This document shows, piece by piece, positions 8,277-16,632 of a stretch of 64,000 nt of DNA (the first letter of the stretch is position 1; each line of letters begins with the position of its first letter). The translations under genes and the position numbers were made by a program. This stretch comes from Flavobacterium sp. MC2016-06 (lineage in GTDB: Bacteria; Bacteroidota; Bacteroidia; Flavobacteriales; Flavobacteriaceae): NCBI RefSeq assembly GCF_009711165.2, contig NZ_WMID02000014.1, positions 85,362-149,361 of the forward strand, given 5' to 3'. Under the pieces are notes generated by a model. It saw only the letters and a program-made list of their open reading frames with translations. It ran no database searches and was not told the origin of the DNA.

Positions 8277-9662
8277 TTAAGTATTTGAAAATGAATTATT
8301 GATTAATTTTTTGGTTAAGTAATGAAAACGAATGTATAAAAATATTGCTGCAGAAGTTAATCCTGCCAAAAGTCCGATCCAAACACCTTGCGCTTTCCAC
8401 GGTGTATATTCTGCTAAATAATACGAAGTTGGAAATCCGATAACCCAATAGGCTACAAAAGTAATATACATTGGAATTTTTACATCTTGCAAGCCACGTA
8501 AAGCTCCCAAAACCACAACCTGAATTCCATCTGAAATTTGAAAAACTGCTGCAATTAAAAGTAATTTTGAGGCAATTGCAATTACTTCATTATTGTCTAA
8601 AAGCTGTCCTCCATTTTCCATATTCAAAAAGATATGAGGCAGGTAATTATGAAAAACAACAAAGAGAATCGCAAATAAAGTCTCTAATACAATAGCTAGT
8701 AAAAAAATTGAACGAGCCACTACAACTAACTTTTTAAAATCATTTAATCCTCTCTGATTACTAACTCTAATCATAGAAGTTACGCTTAGTCCCATCGCAA
8801 ACATAAAAGTTAGTGAAGACAAACTTAATGCAACCTGATTTGCAGCCTGACTTGTTTTACCAATATTACCACAAAGCCAAATAGAAGCCGTAAACAATAC
8901 CACTTCAAAAAGCATTTGCATAGCCGATGGAAAACCAATATTTATGATTTTTTTTATAGTTTCTTTTTTAATTTCATCAAAACTGAAACCTTTAAAATAA
9001 CGCTTTAAATCTTCTCTTCTTGAAAGCATAATGTGCATAAACATTACCAAAAATATTCTAGAAATTACGGTTCCAAGCGCCGCGCCGATAATTCCCATTT
9101 TTGGAAAAATCCAAACGCCGTATATCAACATATAATTAATACCTACATGCAGTACATTTGCCATAACCATAGCATACATCGAATACTTAGTCATTGACAT
9201 TCCGTCTGCAAACTGTTTGTAACCTTGATACATTATTAGAGGAATCAGCGAAAATGCAACCCAGTCTAAGTAGGGTTTTGCAAGTGCAATTACATCAGCA
9301 GGCTGTTCTAGCATTTCCATTATTGGCTTTGCCAAAACAATGACACCAAACATTACTAATCCTAAAATGGTGCATAAAAATAAACCGTGGTGAAATGCAG
9401 AACGAATTTTAGCATCGTTTTTCTCCGCATCACCTTCTGCAACAATTGGCGTAATTGCGGTCGAAAAACCAATTCCTAACGACATTGCAATAAAAATCAT
9501 ACTATTTCCTAAAGAAACAGCGGCCAATTCAGTACTTCCCAATTTTCCCACCATAATATTATCGACAATACCAATTAAGGTATGTCCAACCATACCTAGT
9601 ATAATAGGATATGCCAGTCTTAAATTATACGAAAACTCTTTGGTGTACTGCTTTAAATTCAC
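8277..9662 (-). CDS. MATE family multidrug efflux transporter (NorM/DinF type)
   Basis: Inner-membrane Na+- or H+-coupled drug antiporter with 12 hydrophobic helices in two homologous MatE halves (residues about 15-180 and 240-400, 461 residues in all). The first helix, LAYPIILGMVGHTLIGIVDNIMVG, is family-typical. The frame is open up to a TTG at 9734, but that would add a 24-residue non-membrane leader. The GTG at 9662 gives the usual length and an N-terminus (NLKQYTKEFSYNL) ahead of helix 1, so I prefer it. It is monocistronic and divergent from the outer-membrane protein gene at 9853. Confidence 0.92.
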   Translation of the reverse strand: MNLKQYTKEFSYNLRLAYPIILGMVGHTLIGIVDNIMVGKLGSTELAAVSLGNSMIFIAMSLGIGFSTAITPIVAEGDAEKNDAKIRSAFHHGLFLCTILGLVMFGVIVLAKPIMEMLEQPADVIALAKPYLDWVAFSLIPLIMYQGYKQFADGMSMTKYSMYAMVMANVLHVGINYMLIYGVWIFPKMGIIGAALGTVISRIFLVMFMHIMLSRREDLKRYFKGFSFDEIKKETIKKIINIGFPSAMQMLFEVVLFTASIWLCGNIGKTSQAANQVALSLSSLTFMFAMGLSVTSMIRVSNQRGLNDFKKLVVVARSIFLLAIVLETLFAILFVVFHNYLPHIFLNMENGGQLLDNNEVIAIASKLLLIAAVFQISDGIQVVVLGALRGLQDVKIPMYITFVAYWVIGFPTSYYLAEYTPWKAQGVWIGLLAGLTSAAIFLYIRFHYLTKKLINNSFSNT

Positions 9663-9852
9663 TTCTATTCTTTTTTTGTCGGCAAAGATACTCAGAAGCT
9701 TTGAATTCTCTTCTATTATCAAAAATATAAGCAAATATTAAGCATAAACAAGGGCAATCACAATATTATATAACAATTTTTAAAAATTATATAACAAAGC
9801 CCAAAAGGCTTGCGGTTACTTTTACAATATTAATAATTGAAAAAAAATTGTC

Positions 9853-10404
9853 ATGATGAAATCAAGAAATCTAAAGATGATATGCCTAGCCGCTATCGCT
9901 TTTTTATACGCCAGTACAACCTTTGCACAAGAAACTTCAACAACAGCTAAAAGTGAAGGAGAAATTAAAAATTACGATCAAGGTTTTAGATTAGGATTTG
10001 GTTTAAACGGAGGTTTGCCAACTGACAATGCATACGATTGGTCTCTAGGTGGAGACGTTCGTTTACAATATGATTTATCAAAAAAAACATCATTAACCTT
10101 AACAACTGGTTTTACTAATTTGTTTATGGGAAAAGATGAAAACGGAGTTGAGGTAAAAGATCTTGGATTTATTCCTGCAAAAGCTGGTTTTAAAGCCTTT
10201 ATCTGGGAAGATCAATTTTATGTTTTAGGTGAGGTTGGTGCTGGTTTTGCTGTTACAAACGGCTACAATGATACCACTTTTTTATGGGCGCCAGGAATTG
10301 GGTACGCTAACAAATACATTGATATTAGTGTTCGTTATGAGGACTACAACAAATTCAAAACCAACCAAGTGGCATTGCGTCTAGCGTATGGTTTTGATTT
10401 ATAA
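9853..10404 (+). CDS. Outer-membrane beta-barrel protein, secreted
   Basis: A protein of 183 residues with a Sec signal peptide (hydrophobic MICLAAIAFLYASTTFA, cleavage before QETS at about residue 27). The rest shows alternating-hydrophobicity strands rich in Gly, Tyr and Phe (DQGFRLGFGLNGGLPTDN, FYVLGEVGAGFAVTNG) and ends in a strand with a C-terminal aromatic-x-Leu (YGFDL), as in OmpA/OmpW-like eight-stranded barrels of Bacteroidota. Two tandem ATGs (9853, 9856) are possible starts. A strong terminator follows. The function is unknown; structural or stress-related porin-like roles are usual. Confidence 0.82.
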   Translation: MMKSRNLKMICLAAIAFLYASTTFAQETSTTAKSEGEIKNYDQGFRLGFGLNGGLPTDNAYDWSLGGDVRLQYDLSKKTSLTLTTGFTNLFMGKDENGVEVKDLGFIPAKAGFKAFIWEDQFYVLGEVGAGFAVTNGYNDTTFLWAPGIGYANKYIDISVRYEDYNKFKTNQVALRLAYGFDL

Positions 10405-10441
10405 AAATTAGGTTATTTTATTTTTTTGTTTTTGGTAAAAG

Positions 10442-10473
10442 AACCGGCAGATTGGGAAGTCTGCCGGTTTTTT
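10442..10473 (+). terminator. Strong rho-independent terminator after the outer-membrane protein gene
   Basis: GC-rich 10-bp stem aaccggcaga / tctgccggtt with an 8-base loop, then a T run. Confidence 0.9.
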
Positions 10474-10505
10474 ATTTTGTAAAAAGCTTATCTTAATATA
10501 AAAGA

Positions 10506-10539
10506 AAACCCGACAGCTTTTAGAAACCTGTCGGGGTTA
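10506..10539 (-). terminator. Terminator for the leftward two-gene unit
   Basis: Stem aacccgacag / ctgtcggggtt with a T-rich stretch on the minus strand (ttttctttta). It lies about 95 bp after the stop of the minus-strand gene at 10635. Confidence 0.75.
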
Positions 10540-10634
10540 ACTTTAAGAATTATCAAATTATATCTTTTTTTCATTTTTTATTTTATCTCAATACTAAAAT
10601 ACTCAAGTTTGAGAATCTCGTTTAAAAAAGTCAT

Positions 10635-11084
10635 TTATTTAATGGAGTCATTTTTTATTTCTTTTAGAAAGCCATCAATAATTTTTTTCTGCGATTCTAC
10701 ATACTCGATTTCGTAAATTAGATTAATACTGTCCATTTCTCTTTCTATTTTAAAAAACTTTGAAGTAGTAGCTCTCGTAGTATAATTCCACATAAGATTC
10801 ATATCGTTGAAACGTTTATTTCGGACATATATGATTCCATTTTCTTCAATATAATCCACGTGAGAACGACCCAAAACCCACCTTAAATGCTTATAGTAAT
10901 TTGGAGGAACTTCATTTGGTTCTGCAAATTTGTAAAGATCATTGTCAAAAAATAGTAATCGGCGGGTATCGTTTTCCTCTGCCAAAATTACAGGACGAAA
11001 TTCAACATACCTATTTTGCCAATAATAATAAGCCGAAAACAAAAGAACTAATGTGATCAATACTATAAATATTTTCTTTTTCAT
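10635..11084 (-). CDS. Membrane-anchored protein of unknown function (possible immunity partner of the upstream gene)
   Basis: A protein of 149 residues. A single N-terminal membrane helix (KKIFIVLITLVLLFSAYYYW, residues about 4-23) is followed by a soluble domain rich in charged and aromatic residues (NRYVEFRPVILAEENDTRRLLFF, broken here by no motif I recognise). The topology is N-in with a periplasmic domain, or an uncleaved signal. The gap from the upstream gene is only 4 bp, so the two are translationally linked. A one-helix anchor with a periplasmic domain next to a putative envelope toxin would fit an immunity protein. That is inference from arrangement only. Confidence 0.7.
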   Translation of the reverse strand: MKKKIFIVLITLVLLFSAYYYWQNRYVEFRPVILAEENDTRRLLFFDNDLYKFAEPNEVPPNYYKHLRWVLGRSHVDYIEENGIIYVRNKRFNDMNLMWNYTTRATTSKFFKIEREMDSINLIYEIEYVESQKKIIDGFLKEIKNDSIK

Positions 11085-11088
11085 TTTC

Positions 11089-11835
11089 TTATTTTAATTT
11101 AAGTATTAAATTTCCAGAAGAAGTAAATTGAAAGGTTTTGTCTAAATTTTGCTTCCACTGACTGCGCATTTCAAACGGTTTAGCCCCGCAATATTTTTCG
11201 ACTAATAAAGCGTCTGAATCTCCAACGTTTCCGAAACCATAAATAAATGCCGACGCACCTTTATGCCAATCGTATCTATCATTCCATAAATGAATTATGT
11301 GTCCTGATAACGAATAATTATCATTCCCATTATTTTTGATTTTAAAATCACATTTTGATTTCAATGTACTATCGCCACTCGCATAATATAATTCTCCAAA
11401 AATCCCTGCTCTTACTAGTTTGTCATAATAGGTTGAAAAATACTTACTCCTTCCTTCTTCCAGAGTCAGCAGAAAAATTCCAAGTTTAGTATCCTCGTCT
11501 TTCTCAAAACGTTCAACATTTATATTTTCTGCTGCAATAACTTCTCTATTTTTACGAAGCCAATGAAAATCAATATTTTTTGTAAATCCTGAACCATCAA
11601 GCCACCATTGCAAACAATCAGCTGCCATATTATAATTTCTTTCTCTGGCTTTTTTAATCATTTCAATATAATTTGCTTTTAGCATCAAGGCTTTTTCTCT
11701 TTCATTTAATTGCTGATATATGCTTTTTGCCTTTAAACTCCCTGCTTCTCCCCAAAAAGGATTACCAAATAGATTATTATATTCCGAAGAATTTAAACCG
11801 TTTGTAATTCCAAATCCAAATGTGCTTGTATTCAT
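11089..11835 (-). CDS. Protein of unknown function with a D-x-Y-D-W motif (candidate envelope toxin)
   Basis: A protein of 248 residues with no signal peptide or membrane helix. The N-terminus (STFGFGITNGLNSSEYNN) is Gly/Asn rich, the middle is helical (residues 40-110), and the C-terminal third is beta-rich. That third contains SGHIIHLWNDRYDWHKG with Asp186, Tyr188 and Asp189. The spacing Asp-x-Tyr-Asp matches what I recall of the catalytic motif of colicin M-type lipid II hydrolases. The His of that family is not at its usual spacing here (His191 instead). The next gene downstream, 4 bp away, encodes a one-helix membrane protein. I cannot name a family with certainty. Confidence 0.7.
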   Translation of the reverse strand: MNTSTFGFGITNGLNSSEYNNLFGNPFWGEAGSLKAKSIYQQLNEREKALMLKANYIEMIKKARERNYNMAADCLQWWLDGSGFTKNIDFHWLRKNREVIAAENINVERFEKDEDTKLGIFLLTLEEGRSKYFSTYYDKLVRAGIFGELYYASGDSTLKSKCDFKIKNNGNDNYSLSGHIIHLWNDRYDWHKGASAFIYGFGNVGDSDALLVEKYCGAKPFEMRSQWKQNLDKTFQFTSSGNLILKLK

Positions 11836-11960
11836 AATATTTCAATTATTATAGTTTTACGACAATTTCAAATATAAGAAAAACACTATAAAATATATAC
11901 ATATCAAGTATAAAAATGAATAACAGACTTTGTAAAAAAAAATTAAATCCTGTATACAAA

Positions 11961-11993
11961 AAACGCGACCGGTTTTAAAAACCTGTCGCGTTT
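11961..11993 (-). terminator. Terminator after the PPK2 gene
   Basis: Stem aaacgcgac / gtcgcgttt closing a loop that holds a second small ggttttaaaaacc hairpin. A T run follows on the minus strand, about 45 bp after the PPK2 stop. Confidence 0.75.
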
Positions 11994-12036
11994 GACTTTA
12001 AAAATTATCTAATTATCAAATTACCACATTATCAAA

Positions 12037-12915
12037 TTATTTCTCACCCAATTCTTTCTTATACATTTCAAAATTGGCTTTTATTTTTTCATCCAATTCA
12101 GGTTCTTTAATATCGGTATGTTTCTTCATTTCTTCCCAAATGATTTTGGCTACAATATAACGTGCCATTTCTTTATCATCGGCAGGAACAATATACCAAG
12201 GCGCATTTTCAGTCGAAGTTTTATTGATAGCTTCTTCATAATATTCTTGGTATTTATCCCAAGATTCGCGCTCTTTTAAATCTCCAGGAGAAAATTTCCA
12301 ATTGTGTTTTCCTTCTTCCAAACGGCGTAACAAACGTTGGCGTTGTTCTTCTTTGCTCAAATGCAGAAAAAACTTCATTACAATAGTTCCGTTTTGTGTA
12401 ATATGCTTTTCAAAATTATTGATTTGTTCAATTCTGTTCTCCCAAAAAGCAGGCTTAATATCATCAACCGAATTAATTCCCGGAAGATTTTCTGCAATAA
12501 TAAATTCTGGATGCACGCGTGTTACCAAAACATTCTCATAATGTGTTCTGTTAAAAATCGCAAACTTTCCTTTTTCTGGAAGCGCAACATAATGTCGCCA
12601 CAAATAATCATGTTCTAATTCCGTTGAGTTTGGTGTTTTAAAACTATGCACCACAACCCCACGCGGATTAAATTCTTTAAAAACTTCGCGAATCAAACTG
12701 TCTTTTCCAGAAGTATCCATTCCCTGCAGACAAATCAAAACGCCATATTTATTATGTGCATACATTACATCTTGCAAATCGCTCAGTTTCGCCTGAACCT
12801 TGTCTAGTTTCTCTACTTTTTCGTCATCATCAGCTTTTACATCCAACAAAGTTGGAATCTTTTTTAATTTTATTTTTTCAACAACTTTAAAATCATTTGG
12901 ATCTATCGATTTCAT
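12037..12915 (-). CDS. ppk2: Polyphosphate kinase 2 family protein (class III-like PPK2)
   Basis: Transfers phosphate between polyphosphate and nucleotides in the cytoplasm. A single PPK2 domain of 292 residues carries the Walker A GMDTSGKD (about residues 65-72), the lid-region stretch YLWRHYVALPEKGKFAIFNR, the Walker B-like VTRVHPE neighbourhood and NWKFSPGDLKER. These stretches closely resemble class III PPK2 enzymes from Cytophaga, which phosphorylate both AMP and ADP; that resemblance is from memory. A TTG three codons upstream (12924) opens the frame, but the ATG at 12915 is the likelier start. A terminator follows. Confidence 0.92.
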   Translation of the reverse strand: MKSIDPNDFKVVEKIKLKKIPTLLDVKADDDEKVEKLDKVQAKLSDLQDVMYAHNKYGVLICLQGMDTSGKDSLIREVFKEFNPRGVVVHSFKTPNSTELEHDYLWRHYVALPEKGKFAIFNRTHYENVLVTRVHPEFIIAENLPGINSVDDIKPAFWENRIEQINNFEKHITQNGTIVMKFFLHLSKEEQRQRLLRRLEEGKHNWKFSPGDLKERESWDKYQEYYEEAINKTSTENAPWYIVPADDKEMARYIVAKIIWEEMKKHTDIKEPELDEKIKANFEMYKKELGEK

Positions 12916-12966
12916 ATACTTCAATTTTAATCATATTAGTAAATATACTACTTTTACGAAGCATAT

Positions 12967-13103
12967 TCCTGCTATTCATTGCAATACTTTTTCAATAAAT
13001 TGTTTTTTTCTAAGCCACAACAAGAGCTTCCGCTGGTCGCTTTGTTCTGCCAGAAAAAATACAATTTCTTTTCAAAGTATTTTCATTACTATCAGGGCTA
13101 GGT
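12967..13103. repeat. Diverged copy of the 'tcccgct...ggggcta' repeat
   Basis: The left end (tcctgctattcattgcaat) and right end (cattactatcagggctagg) match the ends of the cleaner copy at 37985-38055, but the middle is longer and different. No coding frame across it looks real. Confidence 0.6.
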
Positions 13104-13143
13104 ATTGGTTTTCAAAAGAACACTATTTACATAAGAACTATTA

Positions 13144-13809
13144 ATGACTAAGAAATTTTTAATTTTATTATTCCTCTTTACATCATTTATTGGAAACACT
13201 CAAATAAATCAAAAAGCTAACACCGATGTATTAACTTCAAATTTCATTAAAGAACTACAAAGCCAAAAAATAGATACGATTTGTGTCTATAAAAGTTATT
13301 GTGTTGGTTCTATAATGACTTATGACGAACCTTTAATTGGTGATAAAGAAACTTGTATTGACGATTTAACAAACAATCCTATTTATGTATTCTGGAAAGA
13401 ACAAGGAAAGACTTTTTTAACCAAAATTAATTACTGCTGGGAATTTTCTAAAATTAATATTTCTCAAGATGTTTTTTGGAAAATTTACACTTCAAATAAA
13501 ACGCTTTTTGATAATGAAGAAATTAAACGATTTGAATATAAACCACCTAGTTATCATAATAAGAGAACAACACATTATGTGGTAGATGTAGATCATTCGT
13601 GTCATCGAAATTTAAAATTATATTTTAATGGTAATTTAATTGAAAAGAAATTTGATGATTTTGTTTTACAGGAAAAAAACGGCACAGAAACAAATATTAA
13701 TTATACTCACAACACAACCTTAAAAAGTAAACAATTAATTGATATTCTAAAAAAAATAACTTCAGACACTGAAAAAAATAATCAGTTTAAAAAAGTAAAA
13801 TCAAGATAA
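13144..13809 (+). CDS. Secreted protein of unknown function
   Basis: A protein of 221 residues with a Sec signal peptide (FLILLFLFTSFIGNTQ, cleavage near residue 20). The mature part is hydrophilic, with cysteine-containing stretches (ICVYKSYCVGS, ETCIDDL, INYCWEF, DHSCHRN) that could pair as periplasmic disulfides, and a basic Lys-rich C-terminus. No named domain is recognised. The ATG follows the repeat region directly, and the next gene begins 16 bp after the stop on the same strand, so the two may be cotranscribed. Coding is well supported by the signal peptide and long clean frame. Confidence 0.75.
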   Translation: MTKKFLILLFLFTSFIGNTQINQKANTDVLTSNFIKELQSQKIDTICVYKSYCVGSIMTYDEPLIGDKETCIDDLTNNPIYVFWKEQGKTFLTKINYCWEFSKINISQDVFWKIYTSNKTLFDNEEIKRFEYKPPSYHNKRTTHYVVDVDHSCHRNLKLYFNGNLIEKKFDDFVLQEKNGTETNINYTHNTTLKSKQLIDILKKITSDTEKNNQFKKVKSR

Positions 13810-13825
13810 CAATAAGTATTCATTC

Positions 13826-14665
13826 ATGGAAAAATTCACACTAGAAATATTATTTCAAATCATCGGAATCGGTTCGGCATCAGGATTATTCTTCAACAAC
13901 AATTCACTTTATGTTATTGGCGATAACAGCGGCTTCTTGTACGAATACAATATGCAGGATAAACAATTAAACCAGCATGCTTTAATTGACAATCCGACAC
14001 AGAATATTGCAAAAAATCTAAAACCCGATTTTGAGTCTTTAACGCATCACAATGATACTTTATATGTTTTTGGTTCTGGTTCTACAGAAAACCGAAATAA
14101 AATGATTGAATTCGATCTCAAAAACAAAACCGTTTTACAAAAAAACAATCTTGTCGATTTATACGGTTTAATGCAGAGTTTCGGCGAAATAAAACCGGAA
14201 GACTTTAATTTAGAAGGCGCTATTTTTGATGGCGAAAATTGGTATTTATTTAATCGTGGTAACGGAATTTCAAACAAAAATACCATTTTTACGATTCATG
14301 CTAAAAAACTGGATCAAGAATTTGCTCTTATTGCTGTCAATTATAAATTACCTAAAATAAAAGGCATTCGTTCTAGCTTTACTGATGCTATTCTAGTCGA
14401 CGACAAAATCTATTTCCTTGCTACTGTTGAAGATACCAAATCTACTTATGACGACGGCGAAATCTTAGGAAGCTTCATCGGACGCATTGATCTTAAAACA
14501 ATGAAAATAGATTTCACTCAAAAAATAACTTCTTCCAATAAATTCGAAGGTTTGACTTTGTATAAAAAAGAAAACGGAAAAATCGAATTTTTACTTTGTG
14601 AAGATAATGATACAGATGTTTTAGAAACTAAGATTTTTAAATTGAGTCTTTCTTTAAAAAACTAA
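13826..14665 (+). CDS. Predicted beta-propeller protein (DUF6929-like) of unknown function
   Basis: A protein of 279 residues without a signal peptide, built of repeated beta-rich segments (SGLFFNNNSLYVIGDNSGFLYEY, DTLYVFGSGSTENRNKMIEF, IYFLATVEDTKSTYDDGEI; each separated in the chain). These suggest a propeller fold. The conserved-looking acidic motif KFEGLTLYKKENGKIEFLLC and several DN/GD turns could bind Ca2+. It matches my memory of a Bacteroidota family annotated DUF6929, but this is not certain. It probably forms an operon with the secreted protein 16 bp upstream. Tandem palindromic repeats follow. Confidence 0.75.
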   Translation: MEKFTLEILFQIIGIGSASGLFFNNNSLYVIGDNSGFLYEYNMQDKQLNQHALIDNPTQNIAKNLKPDFESLTHHNDTLYVFGSGSTENRNKMIEFDLKNKTVLQKNNLVDLYGLMQSFGEIKPEDFNLEGAIFDGENWYLFNRGNGISNKNTIFTIHAKKLDQEFALIAVNYKLPKIKGIRSSFTDAILVDDKIYFLATVEDTKSTYDDGEILGSFIGRIDLKTMKIDFTQKITSSNKFEGLTLYKKENGKIEFLLCEDNDTDVLETKIFKLSLSLKN

Positions 14666-14818
14666 GCTTTTTTTACCGCAAAGACGCAAAGAGTTTTTAT
14701 AATTCGTAAAATTTGTGTAATTCGTGGCAGAAAAGAATACTAAGTTTTTTGCCGCAAAGGCACAAAGACGCCAAGGGTTTTTATAATTCGTGAAAATTTG
14801 TGTAATTCGTGGCAGAAA
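14662..14818. repeat. Two tandem copies of a 'gcaaagacgcaaag...ttcgtggcag' unit
   Basis: Copy 1 (about 14662-14736) and copy 2 (about 14740-14818) share ctaag-T-run, ccgcaaag, acgc-aag, gtttttataattcgt, aaatttgtgtaattcgtggcagaaa in the same order. The unit belongs to the same word family as 4606-4694 and 34.5-35.05 kb. Confidence 0.8.
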
Positions 14819-14832
14819 GACATATCTTATTG

Positions 14833-14889
14833 TCAATCTTGTGTCCTGTTGCTAGTGAGATTGCTTCGTTCCTCGCAAGGACAAGATTG
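14833..14889. repeat. Imperfect palindrome in the 14.7-15.0 kb gap
   Basis: tcaatcttgt and acaagattga pair around an inner segment containing gagattgcttcgttcctcgcaagg, a stretch I recall as a common intergenic word in Bacteroidota. With the tandem repeats it fills most of the gene-free stretch 14666-15024. The last 130 bases are AT-rich and no -7 element is clear. Confidence 0.6.
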
Positions 14890-15024
14890 AGGTTAATTCA
14901 TACACCAAAACAAACATCACTAAATCAGTGCTTTATAAAATAATTTAAATTATTTTTACTTTTATTTAATCATTGTCCCAACCTTTTTATCTTTTTATCT
15001 CTCTATATAAGAAAGACAACTATT

Positions 15025-15561
15025 GTGATAAACGAAACTGTAATTTCTAACTGCAAAAAAATGAACCGCGATGCACAGCGTCAGGTTTATGAGTATATGG
15101 CTCCAAAGCTGTATCGCCTTTGCAAGCGATACCTAAAAAAGGAAGAAGAAATTGAAGAGGCTATGGCCGACGCTTTCTATACCATATTTACGAAAATAGA
15201 ACAGCTAAAAGAAATTCTAGCTTTTGAAGCTTGGGCTAGAAAAATAACCGTGAACCATTGTTTGGCTGCGATCAAGAAAAATACCAATTTCAACATGTAT
15301 CTTGATGATGTCAAATTACTATCGCAACCTTTTACTGACGAGATCAATCATTTAGAAGAAGAAGATTTACTCAATTTATTAAACCACATTCCAGACGGCT
15401 GTAAAACTGTTTTTAACCTTTTTGTTATTGAAGGTTTTGGACACAAAGAAATTGCAGCTATGCTCAACATTTCTGAAGGCACTTCAAAATCACAATTGAA
15501 TGCCGCTAAAACTAAGCTGAAGGATTTAGTAAATAAATTGTATTATCAAAAAGCAAAATAG
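15025..15561 (+). CDS. ECF-type RNA polymerase sigma factor
   Basis: Extracytoplasmic-function sigma factor of 178 residues. Region 2 spans about residues 15-85 (QRQVYEYMAPKLYRLCKRYL, EEAMADAFYTIFTKI, FEAWARKITVNHCL) and binds -10-type DNA. Region 4 spans about 115-170, with the HTH GFGHKEIAAMLNISEGTSKSQL. The start is GTG at 15025; no better in-frame ATG precedes the first conserved helix. The stop is 2 bp before the next gene, an anti-sigma-like membrane protein, so the pair is translationally coupled. The likely regulon includes the downstream vWA/plug cluster. This is inference from arrangement. Confidence 0.92.
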   Translation: MINETVISNCKKMNRDAQRQVYEYMAPKLYRLCKRYLKKEEEIEEAMADAFYTIFTKIEQLKEILAFEAWARKITVNHCLAAIKKNTNFNMYLDDVKLLSQPFTDEINHLEEEDLLNLLNHIPDGCKTVFNLFVIEGFGHKEIAAMLNISEGTSKSQLNAAKTKLKDLVNKLYYQKAK

Positions 15562-15563
15562 TC

Positions 15564-16535
15564 ATGGACAATCAAGATAAAATATTCGATAAATTTAAAG
15601 ACGCTGCGCACAACGCAGAGAGTAAAGACTTTCTGGGAATGGAAAAAGTCTGGTCACGCGTTGAAGAAAAACTTGACAAAAAAGAAGACAAAAAAACAAT
15701 TGCTTTGTGGAAGAAAATTGCAATTGCTGCTTCTTTATTATTAGTTATTTCTTTAGGTTCTCAATTCATAAAAACTGATAAAAATATAAATACAGAAACT
15801 ACCAATAAAGTGGTAATCACAGAAACAGCAAAAGAAGCAATTCAAGAATCTGAATCACAAAAAGATAAAGTTGCCGTTTCTCAAGATTCTGGAATAATTT
15901 CAAAAACCGAAGCTGACAAAATTCTAAACAATCCAATTAACCTAAAACCAACTGTTGCTGCAAATGAAATCAGAGTTGAAGCTAATACAATGAATGCTGA
16001 ACCACCAACTCCCGTATATTATGAAAGAGCCGCACCTTCTGTAGCATCAATGTCTTCTGGATATCTAAACATGAGCGATACTATTTCTACAGGAAAAGAC
16101 AAAGCTTTTACTGACGCTGAATTATCAAAATCTCTAAAAAAAGACTCTTATCGAATTGCTGACGCTGAAACAGAAACGCAAAAAGATAAAAAGAATGCGC
16201 CACTGATTATCATGAATGGTAAAGCACTTACTCATAGCGATGATGCTAAAAGAGATAAAATGATGCAGAAAGAGATTCCTAATTTAGATCCAGAAAATGT
16301 AGAATCTCTAGTTGTATTAGACCAGCCTTTGTACATTATTGACGGGAATTATTATTCTGAAGAAGATTTATTTGGTAAAAACCCAAAGAGTCCTTACGCA
16401 CCTTTAAACAAACAGGAAATAAAAACCATTACAATTCTTCAAGATACTGAAGCCACAGAAAAATATGGTGAAAAAGGAAAAAAAGGAGTTGTAATTATTA
16501 CTACAAAAGCAGGAAAACCAGCTTCGCAAAAATAG
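15564..16535 (+). CDS. Membrane anti-sigma-like protein with a periplasmic plug-like C-terminus
   Basis: A protein of 323 residues. The N-terminal cytoplasmic part (about 1-47, with FLGMEKVWSRVEEKLDKKED) has the size and position of an anti-sigma segment. One membrane helix follows (IAIAASLLLVISLGSQFI, about 50-67), then a disordered Ser/Glu/Lys-rich periplasmic linker. The last about 70 residues read PLYIIDGNYYSEEDL ... EIKTITILQDTEATEKYG ... GVVIITTKAGK, which is the plug signature of SusC-type TonB-dependent receptors without the barrel. It starts 2 bp after the sigma gene. I infer that it restrains the sigma factor and that its plug-like end contacts a periplasmic partner; neither is shown. 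Confidence 0.8.
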   Translation: MDNQDKIFDKFKDAAHNAESKDFLGMEKVWSRVEEKLDKKEDKKTIALWKKIAIAASLLLVISLGSQFIKTDKNINTETTNKVVITETAKEAIQESESQKDKVAVSQDSGIISKTEADKILNNPINLKPTVAANEIRVEANTMNAEPPTPVYYERAAPSVASMSSGYLNMSDTISTGKDKAFTDAELSKSLKKDSYRIADAETETQKDKKNAPLIIMNGKALTHSDDAKRDKMMQKEIPNLDPENVESLVVLDQPLYIIDGNYYSEEDLFGKNPKSPYAPLNKQEIKTITILQDTEATEKYGEKGKKGVVIITTKAGKPASQK

Positions 16536-16558
16536 CTGTAAAATCAAAATCTTAAAAT

Positions 16559-16590
16559 CTTTGTCAAAGTTTTGGGGACTTTGGCAAGGA
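16559..16590. repeat. Imperfect palindrome of the 'tttgtcaaag' family
   Basis: ctttgtcaaagt pairs with actttggcaagg around ttttgggg. The longest perfect member of the family is at 22149-22181. It lies between the anti-sigma-like and vWA genes and could attenuate readthrough, although no long T run follows. Confidence 0.55.
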
Positions 16591-16632
16591 TCTAAGATAA
16601 AAATCCAAACATTAATTTAAAAACGTATTATC

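Noticed and set aside
9663..9734. N-terminal extension of the MATE transporter from the TTG at 9734
   Set aside because: Adds a non-conserved 24-residue leader ahead of the normal start; the GTG at 9662 gives the family length.
12302..13144. Rightward ORFs overlapping the PPK2 gene and the repeat at 13.0 kb
   Set aside because: Antisense to PPK2, with Phe/Ser-rich composition typical of AT-rich antisense frames.
14654..14836. Leftward 60-residue ORF between the propeller-like gene and the sigma gene
   Set aside because: Entirely encoded by the tandem repeats; its repeated peptide words only reflect the DNA repeat.
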